Shown: positions 34,305-47,085 of the stretch, piece by piece
How the letters are laid out: the number at the start of each line of letters is the position of its first letter
Position numbering within the stretch: the first letter of the stretch is position 1
Program-made: the position numbers and the translations under genes
The notes under the pieces: generated by a model
What the model saw: the letters and a program-made list of their open reading frames with translations, nothing else
What the model was told of the DNA's origin: nothing
The model's database searches: none
NCBI GenBank assembly: GCA_001466705.2
Contig: LATX02000001.1
Location: 62,001-126,000, forward strand
Source: Moniliophthora roreri
Taxonomy: Eukaryota; Basidiomycota; Agaricomycetes; Agaricales; Marasmiaceae
Direction: 5' to 3'
DNA length: 64,000 nucleotides

Positions 34305-37300
34305 TTGTCACTGGGAAGTTGGTCTATTGGATAATTGGTGTACTCCAAATTCAAGCCTGGTAAGATGTTATTCAAGTTCCATTGGTAGTACTTGGAGATG
34401 GTGCTGAAGAGGACTTTCAGCCACATAGCCATACCTTCCAAACTTGCCTTAAGCATTCTACATCATACTACTACAATCAATAAGACATCCCAGAAGCACC
34501 TGATTATCTGCAATTCCCTCTCTGGGTGCCAAATAAGGCACCACCCAAAAATAATAAGGTATCAACAGGGGATACTGTACAATGCAAGCCTGCAGCTAGA
34601 CTCAAGTGGCTTGGAATCTTGAAGGTCTCAAGTAAGTCATTTATGGATTGAATGTGGTATCTTGTACTGATTGACTTGCAGTGAAGCAGCTGGCCTGTCT
34701 CAGTATGTGATACAGAGCAGTTGTATGAGCGACAGTGTTGCTGCTTGTATTGGAATGAACCATACTGTAGAACACAAGTAGATTATAAGTGTGTGTACAG
34801 GTAGAGAGAAGGCTATACATTAAAATGCAGGGCTCAAGCTGTGACATCTGGAACTTGATTCTAGTGGAATAGTAGCAATCCTATGATATAGTCAGGATAG
34901 TCAGATAGTACCAAATAATATGGGAGCTTACCTGTTGCCAGAGATGTGGAATAGATTGAAATTGAGTATACTATGTAGCAATGGATAGACAGCTGATAGT
35001 AAGTAGTTCAATCTGCTGACCATGTGGCAGAGCTAACTTATATCCTATCGGATGGCTTGAAGCTGAACTTGGAAGGTTTTGTTTGACTCTTGGATCTATA
35101 GTGGGAGACTGTCAAACTATATGGAAGATGATTGATGACTCTGTGGATTGTATCAGTACTATTTCTGTCTCAGAAATCGCCTGCATACAGAAAATGGTAC
35201 TGTAACCCAATCTCTGGGCCACATGTTTTCTCCTTGACCTGGGCCATCATCTGGCAGCTCGACAAACACGAAGTCTGATGTAGGCCTCAATATAAAACAG
35301 AATATGTATTATTGTTTCTCTTATTCATTTTCCTCCATTGCAGATCCCAACTTGGCAATGAAATGAAGCATCCTTGCTAGTATCAACAATACCTCCAGTC
35401 CCAAACCATCACCATCTTCACTAACTCAACAACTGGAATGAGCATCAACCAGAGTCACTCACAGCCTTCCAATCTTCTTTAATGGCTGACATCAAGTGAG
35501 TCAGCATTAATTAAAAGCATTACTCTCTCATTCACCCCTGCTGTTCAGATCTTCTGCCGGTATTAATGACAACCTTGATGCTGCTAGCATTGAGCAACAT
35601 GCTGATGTCCCTCTCAGCTGCTTCTCTTAAGTGGAAATTATATTTAATTCTATGTAAATGACAAATGTGAACCTGTATGCACTAGTGATCATCCCAAGAG
35701 GTCAATACAGGCCAGTTTCTGAGTGGGACCCAGTGACAGAGCATTCTGAAGCAGGAAAATTTCTGAACCCAAGGGTAGATCCAGAGAGTGTGGAGATGGA
35801 TAAGAGTAACAACTAACAGAAAGCCCATTGGAATTACTGTGATCAAGGCTGTTGGATTGGCTCAGGTCTTCCAATGACCCAGCCTTCCATTGAGGTCTGT
35901 AGAAAAGGGTGGTTTGCTGAGTATGCTATATAGTACAATGTAGCTCCCAATAGTTGATCACTAATTCAGATAGCTGGACATGCTGCAATGTAGACCCCAG
36001 GTAAGCTATGGCTTCTATTCTACTATACATTCTATATTTTTCTCTATAGTACTTGTGTAACTTTCAGATGCTGTGAGATTCACAATGACACCCAGTGAAA
36101 AGTCTATCTGGCAAGCTTGAGCCAGATTGTGTGACAGTGAGGATTTTGAGAACTTGCTCAGACTCATTGGTGCTTGGGATGGCTTGAATTTTGCACCTAA
36201 CGCAATGGGTTTTTTGAGCAAAATCAAGCCAGGTCAATGACATCATGGGATTGCTCATAGAAATTTCATATGATTTTCATAAATTTTACTGGGCTCACTC
36301 TCACTCATTTTCACTAGATATGACAATATAACAGTTATGATTTTCTATAGACAACATGATACAACACAATGTGGCTAGACTGTGCACCAGGAACCTACCT
36401 GCTGCTACCCACCTCATAATGGCTTGATATGGCTATGCCACACTGATATGCATAGCTTTTACCTTTTGTTTCACACACAAATAGAGAATATTTTGCACTT
36501 TTATGGTGGAAAATGAAATATATAAGGGAATTGAGGACTAGTGTAAGCTCTGAGCAGCTAGTCAAAGCAAGTAGTAGAGAAGGATACAAAATATTAGCAG
36601 AGTAATGGTTGACAGTAGGCCATACAAGGGTACCTGACCACTGCTAGTATGAAAATAAACAGTGAATCTGAACACAGAGGAGCATCCCAAAACCTGTAGG
36701 GAACCACACCACATAATACTTCTCTATTGAAAGCATACCAAAGGGAATATTTTCACTTTTAACAATATTTTCAATCCATACCCAGCTTGAAGGAAGAATA
36801 AAAGCCTTCAATGATACACATATGAGAATATTATCAAAAAATGGATATGAAACAGAGGATGACAAATTATTGGCAAGAGATACTCGAGATACTGAACATC
36901 AAATTAGAGGAATGAAATAGATGATTGGCTACTGGAAGGGTGCCTGTATCACAGAAAAACGGAAGACAAAGCTGTATAATGAGAAACCAGCACAGCTGAG
37001 CTTATGCATACACTTTAAACATAGAGATAGAAGCATATTACATGTCTATAGAGCAGATGATAGTAGATAGAGAAGGAAGGAACCATGCAGAGCAGCATGG
37101 AAGTATAATATTTTCAAACAGAGTCAGAAGGAGAGCCATTTGATAGAGAAAATTCCAAACAGTTAGTGTCAGAAGACTGCACAATCATTATAGAAAAAGA
37201 ATAAAAGAGTTTATGGCTATGAAGCCTGACTACAATTGGACACTGTGACAGAGAAATTACCAAACACAGCTCAGTTTATATAATATTTATCACCTGACTC

Positions 37301-38510
37301 AGTTTTATTTGTATTTGTGACAGATATATTAGATTATTTATGTTGTAGGGTATATAAGAGGATGTGTTTTGTAGGTGGAAAGCAGAAGAGATACTGCCCA
37401 CCAATTACCAGAGTGTATGATGTTGTTGTTCAGGTAGAAGAGCTACTGGCAATCAGTATTTTTCAACCACTTCAGGCTCTAGCATATTTAGTTGTGCAAG
37501 AGGCGCAGGCTAGTTGAGACCTGAAATTGTAACCCAAACCAGAGATATAAATAAAAGCTAGGAAGAGCTTAGTTTTTANGTACATCAGTATAGTCTGGTG
37601 TTTCAATGTGAATCAGAGAGGGTTTCAGGCTAGCAGTGTCTAGAAGATTTGTCCTCTTGAGGATCATTGCAGAACATAGCTAAGAGGGCTATATTCAGAT
37701 TCAAGAGGTACCTTTGTTCTCACTTAGAAGAAGTTTATTCTTTGGGCAGTTTCTGGTTGAAATCTATACCAGTATTTGCTTTTGAAGTGATTAATAAAAC
37801 CACAAAACCAATAAATATTATACAAAATGAACACCCATTTTCGATCTGAGAAGTTGTTTTGAAGGCAATCATCTCTAAACTACTGAGCAAGACATTGAGA
37901 ATTATTCTTGACATTGCAGTAACAGTGAACCACACCAAACCAACTCACAAAACAAAACTGAGAATCAAGAACTTATATATACCTTTTTCAGGGGTATTTT
38001 GGCACCACAGGCCTCATGTTTTCATAGTAGAGGCATAGGTTTTTGAGCATTTTCAACACTGGCTCTGCCTGCCTCATTCTGAATCAATATGCCAATCCCA
38101 ATATTGAGCCACACCAGCTCCTTATCACACTAGTGTCCTTACAATACCCCCAAACACATCCATTGGCACACCAAACTGGTCTAAATCTGGAGACTTGGAG
38201 TAGAGAAAATTAGCTGGGGAATACTAAAATGAAAACAAGTACATACCATATTGATTAATCAGAAGAGCTTGGAGCTTGTGCTATATCTCATGGTGGAGGG
38301 TTCTATGGTTGCAGTGAGTAAGAGAAGTAAAAGAAAAGTGAACAATAACTAACCTTTTTCATGTCAGGACTCATATGTTTCTAGTTTTTCTTGAACTCAG
38401 CATTGAGTGCTTCCAATCCATCATGCTCCTTCTTGCAGATAAAGTTGAGTCACTATAGATTCCTAAAATTAACATGTTACTCAACCAGTCATTTTGGATA
38501 TACCATCCAC
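34305..38510. other. 4.2-kb decayed, CpG-poor region without a recognisable gene
   Basis: Only short frames under 80 codons are present on both strands and none resembles a known family. An N lies at 37579. No clear inverted or direct terminal repeats were found by eye; it is probably old, heavily mutated repeat DNA. Confidence 0.5.
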
Positions 38511-39760
38511 TCACTTTCTATTGTTAGTCCCATCATCTAAAGCCAACTTCCTTGCGCCTTGTTTTGACAGGAGTATAGCAGGGGTGTGCAGGACAGAGAG
38601 GCTCAGGGTAGAAACAGAGATAACACTGGGGGTAGTAGTGGTAGCAGAAGTGGGTTCGGCAGTGGGAGATGTTGCATTGAGACCAGTCATTTCCACATTT
38701 GCACTATCAGTATTTTTGATGGTTGTACTGGCATTGGTGGTATTGGGAGAAGTGATGCAGATAGTGGAGGGGTTCAGAGTGAGATCATTCATAGTACTGT
38801 GCCTAGTATCAGTATCTATGGCAGTGACAGTAGTTGTGGAAGGAATCTGAGCATATGAAGTGTTAGCTAAATGACCATAATGCATAAGGAATACAGACCT
38901 TGTCTATGTTGACTTTGAGTGAGGGAAGAACAGGTGTGTCAAGTGCTAATGGTGAGAGTAATGGCATATCTGTTGAGTTTGAGGATTGACTTTGATGAGC
39001 TTGGATAGCAGCAAAGAGGGTCTCAAGCTGGTTCTGATTAATACTAAGAAATCTAGTGTCATTTTCTGGTGGAAGGCCAAACATCACAGCTACATTCGGA
39101 GGAAGTGCACTGTTTGCACTCAGGATGGAACTTGAAGTATCAACAGAGAGAGCAGGTGCAGCTTTCAGAACCAGAGAGGACATTTCAGTCAGCTTGGATG
39201 TTGAAGCTGTTGAAGCTGAGGTGCTAGCAGAGGATCTAGAGAAGCTAATCAGTCACAGAATACAAAGAAAACAAAAACATACTGAATGAGGTTACTGCTG
39301 ACATCAGCTGAAGTCAAGGCACTGTGAATTTGACATAAGCAGAAATCAACACAAATGTGGACAGCATACCATATGCCCTTCACACAGGCCCTTACAGGCC
39401 TTACAGGTTCTTTGCCTTTTGCCTTGGACTCAGTAGGGAGAGCATTTTGAGGGAGAACTGGAGTCAGTGCTGGAGTTTCAAGCACTGCTGTAGGTGCAGG
39501 TGAGGGTACTTGCACAACATCATCAACAGCTGTATCCTGAGTCAGTATTTTGGAGTCAGAACAGGGCTTGTTGGAGCTTAGACAGTGCTTCTTGCAGAGG
39601 GGAGCTGTTGGTGGTGCTTTGCTTTCCAATCGCTTTAACGGAATGACTAAATCTGGCTCCACCTTCACCTTGTGGGCTGACTCAAACTTCTCTTTCCACG
39701 TTCCATACCAAGATGGATATCTGTCAGTTGCAAGCTTTGAGATCTTCCAACTGTTTGAGT
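38511..39760 (-). CDS. Hypothetical spliced Ser/Thr-rich protein
   Basis: Minus-strand frames join by GT-AG introns. One exon runs from about 39760 and includes DRYPSWYGTWKEKFESAHKV, KVEPDLVIPLKRL and a Pro/Val/Ala-rich stretch to KAKGKEP near 39406. The next exon (about 39233-38900) has SASTSASTAS, MFGLPPENDTRFLSIN and LKVNIDK. After a short intron with clean GT and AG ends, the last exon (about 38850-38511) is Thr/Ser-rich and ends ARKLALDDGTNNRK. Upstream frames at 40132-39821 may be earlier exons. I do not recognise the family. It lies on the strand of the dead CACTA-like transposase, 1 kb downstream, and could be that element's second gene or a host gene. Confidence 0.35.
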
Positions 39761-40789
39761 AGTATCCAAGGTAAGGAAATCAGGACAGAAGCACATGTTC
39801 CAAGAGTGTAATGTCTTCAATCACAGCTTCACCCCAGTTGGCTGGTAGAAGATGTTGTCTTGCAATAGATGACCATATGCTGCACATGATCTCCCAGATA
39901 TGTGATAATTCATGTTCTGAAATGGAGGTGCCATCATCCTTCTCAATTCACCATCCAGACTGTTTATGTACAGTAGCTCCCATTCCATCATTACATTGTC
40001 TTCATGCTTTAGTAAAGTTGTCAATGTCCCAGATTTCAATAAGCTCATGATCTTCTCTGTTGTAGAGAGAGATGGGTAAACAGGCAAGGAGAACTGGGGA
40101 GGACACAGTTGTGACCATTCTGTTAATGACACCTAGAAGGTTTGTGTGCAGGTGACTATGGCGCAGAGTCAATCAATTATTTTGGAATTTCATATTGCTA
40201 TATGTACAAGAGAGCATCATATTCCAAGCTTTTCTGGGCCAGCTTTTGTTCCAGGTCTTCTATGAGTGATGGCTGTGGTTGCAACATATTGAGGCCATAG
40301 AGTCAAGGAACTTGCTGAGTGAAAGAGATGTTTAGCAGTAGCTATCATCTGTGACATACAGAGACCATACATTTTGCATCAGTGCTGTTGAACCGTCCAG
40401 GAAATGTTGAAGTGTTGGTGAAGAGAAGCCCATAGAGGGTGATAATGTGGCAGTTGTTGAAACTGAATGAGCCTGGGAAGAGCCTGTAATGGAGCTGGAA
40501 ATTGCAGCTAGATCTGCTGTGAACAAAGAACTTTGTTTTTTGTCCATCTAGTAGAGAGGCAGAGTAAAGAGAGTAGTGGTCAAAAGGCAAGAATTCATGT
40601 CGATTGGCCACACATCCAGTTGGTGCGACTGATATGACTGCAACAGCATACTCTAAGTAGATTCTTTGTACACAATTTTTGACTCCTCTTCAAAACATTT
40701 TGCTTTGCAAAAGAAGGCATACAGTATGTAAATATTAGGCTACTATAGGTAAAAGTAGTGTACTACAAAATCTGAACTTAGACATTCCT

Positions 40790-43678
40790 ATTGTTGCCAC
40801 TGGTTTGGTTGAGTAAATCATCAGAATACTTATCCAGCTCAGCATCTGTAAGCTTAAGACCAGGACAGTCAACAGCAAAAACCTTTCCTTCCCATTTGGG
40901 TCCTAAAAGTTTTGAGCAATGTGGCAACATGGCAACAACAGCCTGGATATCAAATACAGAGATTATAGTTATCCCCTCTTCATCAGAAAGCTGTCAGCAG
41001 GACCAGAGTGTGTTTGATAATTTCTGGAGTAGCTTGTGGTTGGGAGAGCTGTAAAGAGCAACCATGGCAAGAGTCCATGTAACATCTTCAGAAACTCAGA
41101 AGTGAAAGAAGTATAGTACTTCAGCAAAACCAATCTTGCCATTTTCAACAAACTAGCATGCATGGCTTGAGCAGAGCACCTCAGGTGAGCAAATGTAACA
41201 CACCTTAACATTCCATGCATGCCATGGGTTTGCCATCTTGCTCTATTTCCACAGTGAGTGGGCTGTGTAGCCATTCAGAAGTTGTAACCATGCCCACTTC
41301 TTGACTCAGTTGTGAGTAGGCAGTGGCATGGACTCCTTGTCACAGCAAGGATCATCCTGCAGATACCTGAACAGGGCAGCTGTCTCAAGTTCTGACTCAA
41401 ATTCATGAGGTACATTATTGTATCGAGGACAGAGCATGTAGCCTTGGCCAATGGGGAAATTGGGCCCAGTATCATCATCATCATCATCATCTTCGCCCTC
41501 ACCCTCATTGCTTGGACTTTGCTTTCTTTTCCTATCAGACCTGTCAAATTCTGGCATCATTATGAAGAGAGCATTGTCAGCAGCACAGTGAATGCATCAT
41601 TCAGATAGGTTCTGGTATGGAGTTGAATGTTGTCATATCTTGCTTGTGATATTTCCAATAAAATTCTCAAGAGTAAATTGTAAGGAGCAGATACCAGGCC
41701 TGACTCAAAGAGCTTCAACAGCAGAATGAATCAGAGTGTAAACAATTGGTCGAACAAAATGGATCTGGTCCACTCAGTCCTTAACATAGATAGTCTTCTC
41801 AAACTTAGTGACAAACTGGATGAAGCACAAGTGGGCATCAGTGAGCTGCTGTTGAGTCACTTTCTTCTGATAAATGATTTGCATGCCAAATACAAGTTTG
41901 CAATATGACATCCAAACATCATCAGGAAGAACACTGTAAAAGAGACCTGGCCTGAGGTAGAAGAGGAGTAAAAGATACTCCCAAGCCTTGTATCTGCTAT
42001 TGACTTTCTCCACAGGGTTGTGAGGAGGTCTGCCGAAGTGACTGGGAAGTGAATGTTTGCACTCCTCTCAAACATGCTTCCCCAAGGTAGTCCATGTGTC
42101 ACCTCTGAGCATGAACCATTCCCAGTCGTCTGTAGAATCATCCTTGTCACAAGTCATCTGGCCATGCCACAAATCAAACAACAGGGCTGCAAGATCCAAC
42201 ACCATATGCATGATGTTGCCCACAAACATGTTTAGAAGGCCAAGAATACAGCTTGAGGGCAAACCACTGAGAATGCTAGGCTTTGAGATGCCATAGTCAC
42301 AATGATTTGTCTCATACATTCAGTTGCTGCATGAACTGCAGACAACATGAAGTGACTGCACATAGCACTCTGCATCAATGGGTGTGAGTGAAAGTCTGAG
42401 AGAATCTTGATCAGCATGGTTGCTCTCTTCAACATCAAGAGCAGTTGGCTTGTATAGAACTGGGTAGTACATATGTTGATTTGGTTTATGTCTTCCAATG
42501 AGTGGACACCACAGCTGACACCCAATCTTTCCAGTGTGCACAACAAGACCACTCCAATGAACCATCTCAGGGCAATCAGCCAGAGCGAAAAGAATGAAGA
42601 TACAGCTGATAATGATAAGGTTCCAGTGAGCATCCCAAATGCAAAGCCCACCATTATTAGCAATGGCAGCAATGTGGTACAGAGCTACAAAAAGAAATGA
42701 TTCCATCACCTTGGATTTATTTGGTCCTGGAAAGATGGCACTGGGTATGAAATACTTCTTCTTATACCACTTGTCTGGCAACAAGACCACCAAGATGTAG
42801 CTGAACACCCAGCAATCTGATGCCTTGCTCTGGTAGAGCTGACAACCGTCAAGTGTGACCATAACAACAGTATCATCAAGCCCAATCTTCTCCTCCTTAA
42901 CTGCATTTAAGACATCCTCCCTACAGCAGATATCATCGATCTCATCGATCTCACCATTCAACTCCAACTCTTCCAAGAGTTTCTTCATCCTGTCTTGAAA
43001 ATAGCACATCTTCTTGGCTGTATTGGGATGTCATTGAAGAGCCTGTACAATGAACCCAAATGGAATGGTGCTGAATTTCTGGGGTCTTTTTGTGATGGGA
43101 TCTATCCATGGCAGTCTGCAGAAGGGGCATGTGTCAAGGTCATCGAATTGAGCAACATAACTGATACATGTTTTAGGACACATATCATTCTTGATAGGCT
43201 TGATTCCTGTGATATCCCTGACAAGTTTCTTGACCCAATAATACAAGAGTAGTTCCTTATCCTTTGATTGTGGAGGAAAGTTCTCCATAATAACTTCTAT
43301 CAACTCCTTGTACTTTGCCTCTGACATCTGTGAGTGGCTTAAATACAATTGGATGGAAGGTTTCTGTGCTTTCATTTCAACATTGATAGGTTCAGTTGGA
43401 GGATTTCTGAGATGTTCAATGGCTTCAGGTGTCAGACCACTCCTTTCCAGAGTAGCATTTCGAAGCTGTCTAATAAACTCCTGAATAGTTGTGATGTTGT
43501 CTATTGAGGATGTGGGAAATGTGTTAATATCCAGAGGGTCTGGGTCTGGTAAATCTGCACAGGGCTGTGGCAGACCTGGCGGATCTGTATGGGGTGGTTG
43601 CAAATCTGGAGAGCTCATACAAGGAGGGTGCACATCTGGTGAGCTCATGTGCTGTGAGTTAGGTGGATTGTGTGGCAT
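40790..43678 (-). pseudogene. CACTA/CMC-type transposase (Plavaka-like)
   Basis: A large transposase of the kind abundant in Agaricomycetes. Minus-strand segments in order are EFIRQLRNATLERSGL, LRNPPTEPINV, DMCPKTCISYVAQFDDLD.CPFC, TIPFGFIVQALQ, then VTLDGCQLYQSKASDCW, PSAIFPGPNKSKVMESFLF, ADCPEMVHWSGLVVHTGKIG, GISKPSIL, NIMHMVLDLAALLFDLWHG, EKVNSRYKAWEYLLLLFYL, LPDDVWMSYCKLVFGMQII, an Asp-run near 41480, and a tail with AHSLWK and GKIGFAEVLYFFHF. A TGA at 43028-43030 falls in frame, probably from CGA, and later frameshifts and stops follow. The terminal CACTA repeats were not found. Confidence 0.75.
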
Positions 43679-45122
43679 GTTCTCACTATTAACACACTTC
43701 TGTGTTGCGTTACTTCTCTGAAGAAACTATATAAGGCTTCATACAAGCAAAATGCAAGGAACCACACCAAAGATCTAGCTATATTTGCCCTTCTATCCGA
43801 CACATTATTCCGTCTTGAAGGTGCTGTTACTCCTCCTTGCCTTTGTTGCAGTTGACTGTGCAGCTCAATGAATTCTAATAAAATAATATTATGGTCAGAA
43901 GTATCCAAATAGTATAAAGATGTTCAATCACCTCCATTTCTAAATATCTTGGCCTCACTTTCTGGTGTACAGTTGCCTTCGTGTCAATTGTAGGTGTGTC
44001 AAGATACTTTCTTCAATTTCTTGCATTTGACTGGACAATCACAGAAATAAAATGTTTTGTTGCCATCCAAAGATACTGTAATCCAGTGCTTTAAAAGATC
44101 TTCATTTGCAGAGGGCATTCTGGATGTGGTTGAATGGAGGATTGTAGCAGCAAAGAAAAAAAATTCATAAGTTCACAAATACTGAGACAAGTTGGAGAAA
44201 GAAACATGATTCTATATTTTGTCATATCTAGTACAGGCGAGGCAGAGAGAGGACATGTGCAACTGGGAAACAAACAGTTGTTGAATAGATTGTATGTGGT
44301 GAGAGGCAGACTCTGACAGCCTCAATTTCACACAGCACCCTTGCTGTCGCACGATCTGGCTCAAGCTTGCCAGACAGACTTTTCACTGTGAATAATGTAG
44401 GAGTGCAAGCCTGAGATCCAGACATTTAGCACCAACGAGATGCCCCTTGCTCTTGTATTACATTACTGGCCCCACCTAATCAATAGTCTGATTTTTTTTC
44501 TTTGCTCAGCATGTGGCACTAGGATTTAGTTCCCACACATAGAGAATTGTCCCACAGCTCCCCAGCCAAAATTTTGCAGGCACCACATCAAATCTCTTGT
44601 TCCTGAACCATAATATACTAATGCCAATACCATATACTCTCAAATAAATGGATTGATACCTCCATTATGTCTTCTAATTCTATTTGGACCAACATTGCTA
44701 GTAGAGATGCTCTCAAGCTGATTGTTGAACATCACATCAACTGGAGCACATCCCAGCTGTTCTGGCTGGAAATAGACTTTCACTTATTACTGCAACGGGT
44801 CAGAGGAAGTCATTGTTTATTTTTGTCCCCTTACTGATACATCTGGAGATATCCAAGGCACGGAATAGAGGCAGAGGCCGTGGGAGTATTCTCTATCTAT
44901 GGAAATCAAAACCTAGAGCCGTGTGCCCACTAAGAAAAGTACCAGACTACATACAACCACATCACTTGTGATCGTCAGATTGTATTGTCAGTCTGGTATT
45001 CAAGACTACCTAATCAAGTCATCAGCCATACTTTTGCCTATGTATAAAAGCTGCAGAATGAATACTGAGCCAACCATCAACTCAAACACATTCATCTTAT
45101 ATTAATCAAGCCAACTCTTATC
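43679..45122. other. Region between transposase and CsbD-like gene
   Basis: No gene is recognised. It may contain the 5' end of the CACTA-like element. The last 80 bases hold the CsbD-like gene's promoter, with TATAAAAG at 45043-45050. Confidence 0.5.
45043..45050 (+). promoter_or_regulatory. TATA box of the CsbD-like gene
   Basis: TATAAAAG lies 73 bases before the ATG at 45123, within a short C/A-rich leader. This is one of the clearest core promoters in the window, in keeping with a stress-inducible gene. Confidence 0.5.
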
Positions 45123-45558
45123 ATGTTCTCCAACAACTCTTCTTCTGAGCCCAAGTATGCATCTCATTGTCTCTTTTCCATCCTCATGCTGACATCCTCT
45201 CCCTCTTCACAGCAAGACCTCTGGTCAACTCCACTCTGTAAAGGGTAACATTGTCAAAACCATCAGTAATGCGACCAGTGCCCAATCTTGGCAACAAAGC
45301 AGTAAAGAAGAGCATACAAAGGGCGAAGCAGAATACGATGCTGCTTGTGCCAAGGTTTATGCTGAGGGTGCCAAGGACCACGTTGGTGGTTTTATGAAGA
45401 TTCAGTTATGGGTGCTGTGACAGGAGATAAGAGTCAACAGGCTAAAGGTACGAGTCATTCCACTTGTTAGTGTACAGAGTTGTTGATTCGCTTCCTCTTC
45501 AGGCAACATGTGCAATGATCGGGGGGAAGCTCAGCAAGACATTAATCATCATGCATGA
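45123..45558 (+). pseudogene. CsbD-like stress protein, frameshifted
   Basis: Exons are 45123 to 45153, about 45213 to 45448, and about 45502 to 45558, with GT-AG introns. The predicted product has KTSGQLHSVKGNIVKTIS, SWQQSSKEEHTKGEAEY, KVYAEGAKDHVGG, DSVMGAVTGDKSQQAKG and DRGEAQQDINHHA. This fits the small, hydrophilic CsbD-like family of fungi, general-stress proteins of unclear biochemical role. Between DHVGG and DSVMG the frame shifts by one base (near 45393-45400), so this copy is broken unless the base call is wrong. Splice sites and TATA box are intact, suggesting recent loss. Confidence 0.7.
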
Positions 45559-45844
45559 AGGTCTTGGACATAATCAGGACATTAAGGTGAATAATGCAAA
45601 ATTAATTCAGTACTCTAATTGTACATGTAGCAATAATAACAGTTGAATTCATGTTCACGAAGCAAATGGTCAAGCAATGGTGTAGTAAGAATACAAGATA
45701 TTTCAAATTGCAATCAATTGAGCTTTGGACCCAATAGGAATGAACGGCGGAGTTGTGCTGAGGTACTGCAAGTTTGGGTTCCAATACTAGTAGTACATGC
45801 AGTCCTTCTGCTTGAGGGACACCTTTTTGGCACCAGGAAAAATA

Positions 45845-47021
45845 TAAGGTATGGGCCATCCAAACCTGACCAACCCCGCATGGTGCCCTGTCACAGCACA
45901 TCACACTGTCCTAAAGCAGTGTTCAACCCACAAATGCACATCCCTTCGTCATTAGACCCAATGAATACACTAAGTTGTTGAGACAGAACAGAGACATAAA
46001 GTGCAGTAGAGTGTGCTCAACTCACATTTGTACAACAGCTTGCTAGAACCTTGAGGGTTGTAGAGGTGTGATGTGCAGAGTAGTCAATGTAAATTGAACT
46101 GAGGAATGTAGCTACATACATGCTTGCTTTTATACTATTCTAAAGGACAAGTTCCATGGATAAACAGTGAAACCTAGTAAGCTATAGATGTAAGCTACTG
46201 AATACTTGTGAGACAAAGTATCCAAGAATAATGTGTCTTGAAGAGACACAATAGAATTGTCTGACAGTGGAAGAACCTATACATGTGTTCTACATGAGTT
46301 CTACTGTATTATACATGAGGCTACAATATTCCTACTGGATGAGAGAGCACTCCTATGACTATAGTGCAAGCTCCGGAGAAGCTCAGGAACATACTTTGTA
46401 AGTTCCGTAGTTGATCACAGATGCAAGTAATACAATAACTAATCTATCTAGTTTAGTATAGTACAGGTACAGTGCTTCAACATAAGTAAGACCTAAATCT
46501 TGTTCAAATACATTATAAAAGTGTAGAATCCAAGTATGAAGGTATTTAATGTAAAACTGAGAGTATAGTTCTCAAAATATCATCAAAAATGGTAAAGTAG
46601 GGCTTTAACCTGCCACAAAATGCAACTATTTGATGTCCGCTCGCTCCATATCATCCATCAAGCTCTGAGGAAGGACCCTATGACCTTTGTACCTCCTAGC
46701 TGCCCATGCTGCTTGCCTCCCATTCAACCCTTTATAGTACTCTTCATAGGCGGCATAGCGCGCTGTGATGGACGCGTAAATGAGGTGATTTCAGCGCGTG
46801 GGAGCAGTATTTTCGGAACTCCTCCCTCAATTCTGCTCTGTTTTCCTTAATTTTTGGATGCACATTAACTACGACATAATTAGCATAACTTTTAGGTCGA
46901 GAATTGTTCATTGGTATGAAAATTATGGTGAAATACGCTACTCTAGGAAAATGCATCCCGATTTGGGCGTGTCACGCTCGCGCCACGTGGGGTTGGTCGG
47001 ATTTGGATGGCCCATACCTTA
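45845..47021. mobile_element. TA-target inverted-repeat element carrying a solo LTR
   Basis: The ends TAAGGTATGGGCCATCCAAA at 45845 and its inverted copy ending at 47021 match over about 45 bp (GACCAACCCC is also shared), with TA at both flanks. The interior is interrupted by the solo LTR 45976-46482; without it the element is about 665 bp. Non-autonomous Tc1/mariner type is the likely class. Its right end lies only four bases from a tRNA-like sequence. Confidence 0.7.
45976..46482. repeat. 507-bp solo LTR, second copy
   Basis: TGTTGAGACAGAAC...GTGCTTCAACA with target TAAGT duplicated at 45971-45975 and 46483-46487. Same family and length as 27815-28321; several differences between the two are CG versus TG or CA. 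Confidence 0.92.
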
Positions 47022-47025
47022 TACC

Positions 47026-47085
47026 TCCCTGGCTGGGAGTCGAACCCAGCTTTCGCGCGTGTACTAACCGATATACTACCAGGGA
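47026..47085 (-). pseudogene. tRNA-like sequence lacking the anticodon arm
   Basis: On the minus strand, acceptor TCCCTGG pairs with CCAGGGA, a D arm GTATATCGGTTAGTAC is present, and a T arm CTGGG-TTCGACT-CCCAG is perfect (box B GGTTCGACTCC). Between them only ACGCGCGAAAG remains, about 11 bases too short for anticodon stem, loop and variable region. CGCG at the junction suggests a deletion between the two halves of the anticodon stem. The arms resemble tRNA-Asp, but the identity cannot be known. Confidence 0.6.

Noticed and set aside
41405..43252. Plus-strand frames across the CACTA-like transposase
   Set aside because: The minus strand carries recognisable transposase blocks throughout; these are its complements.
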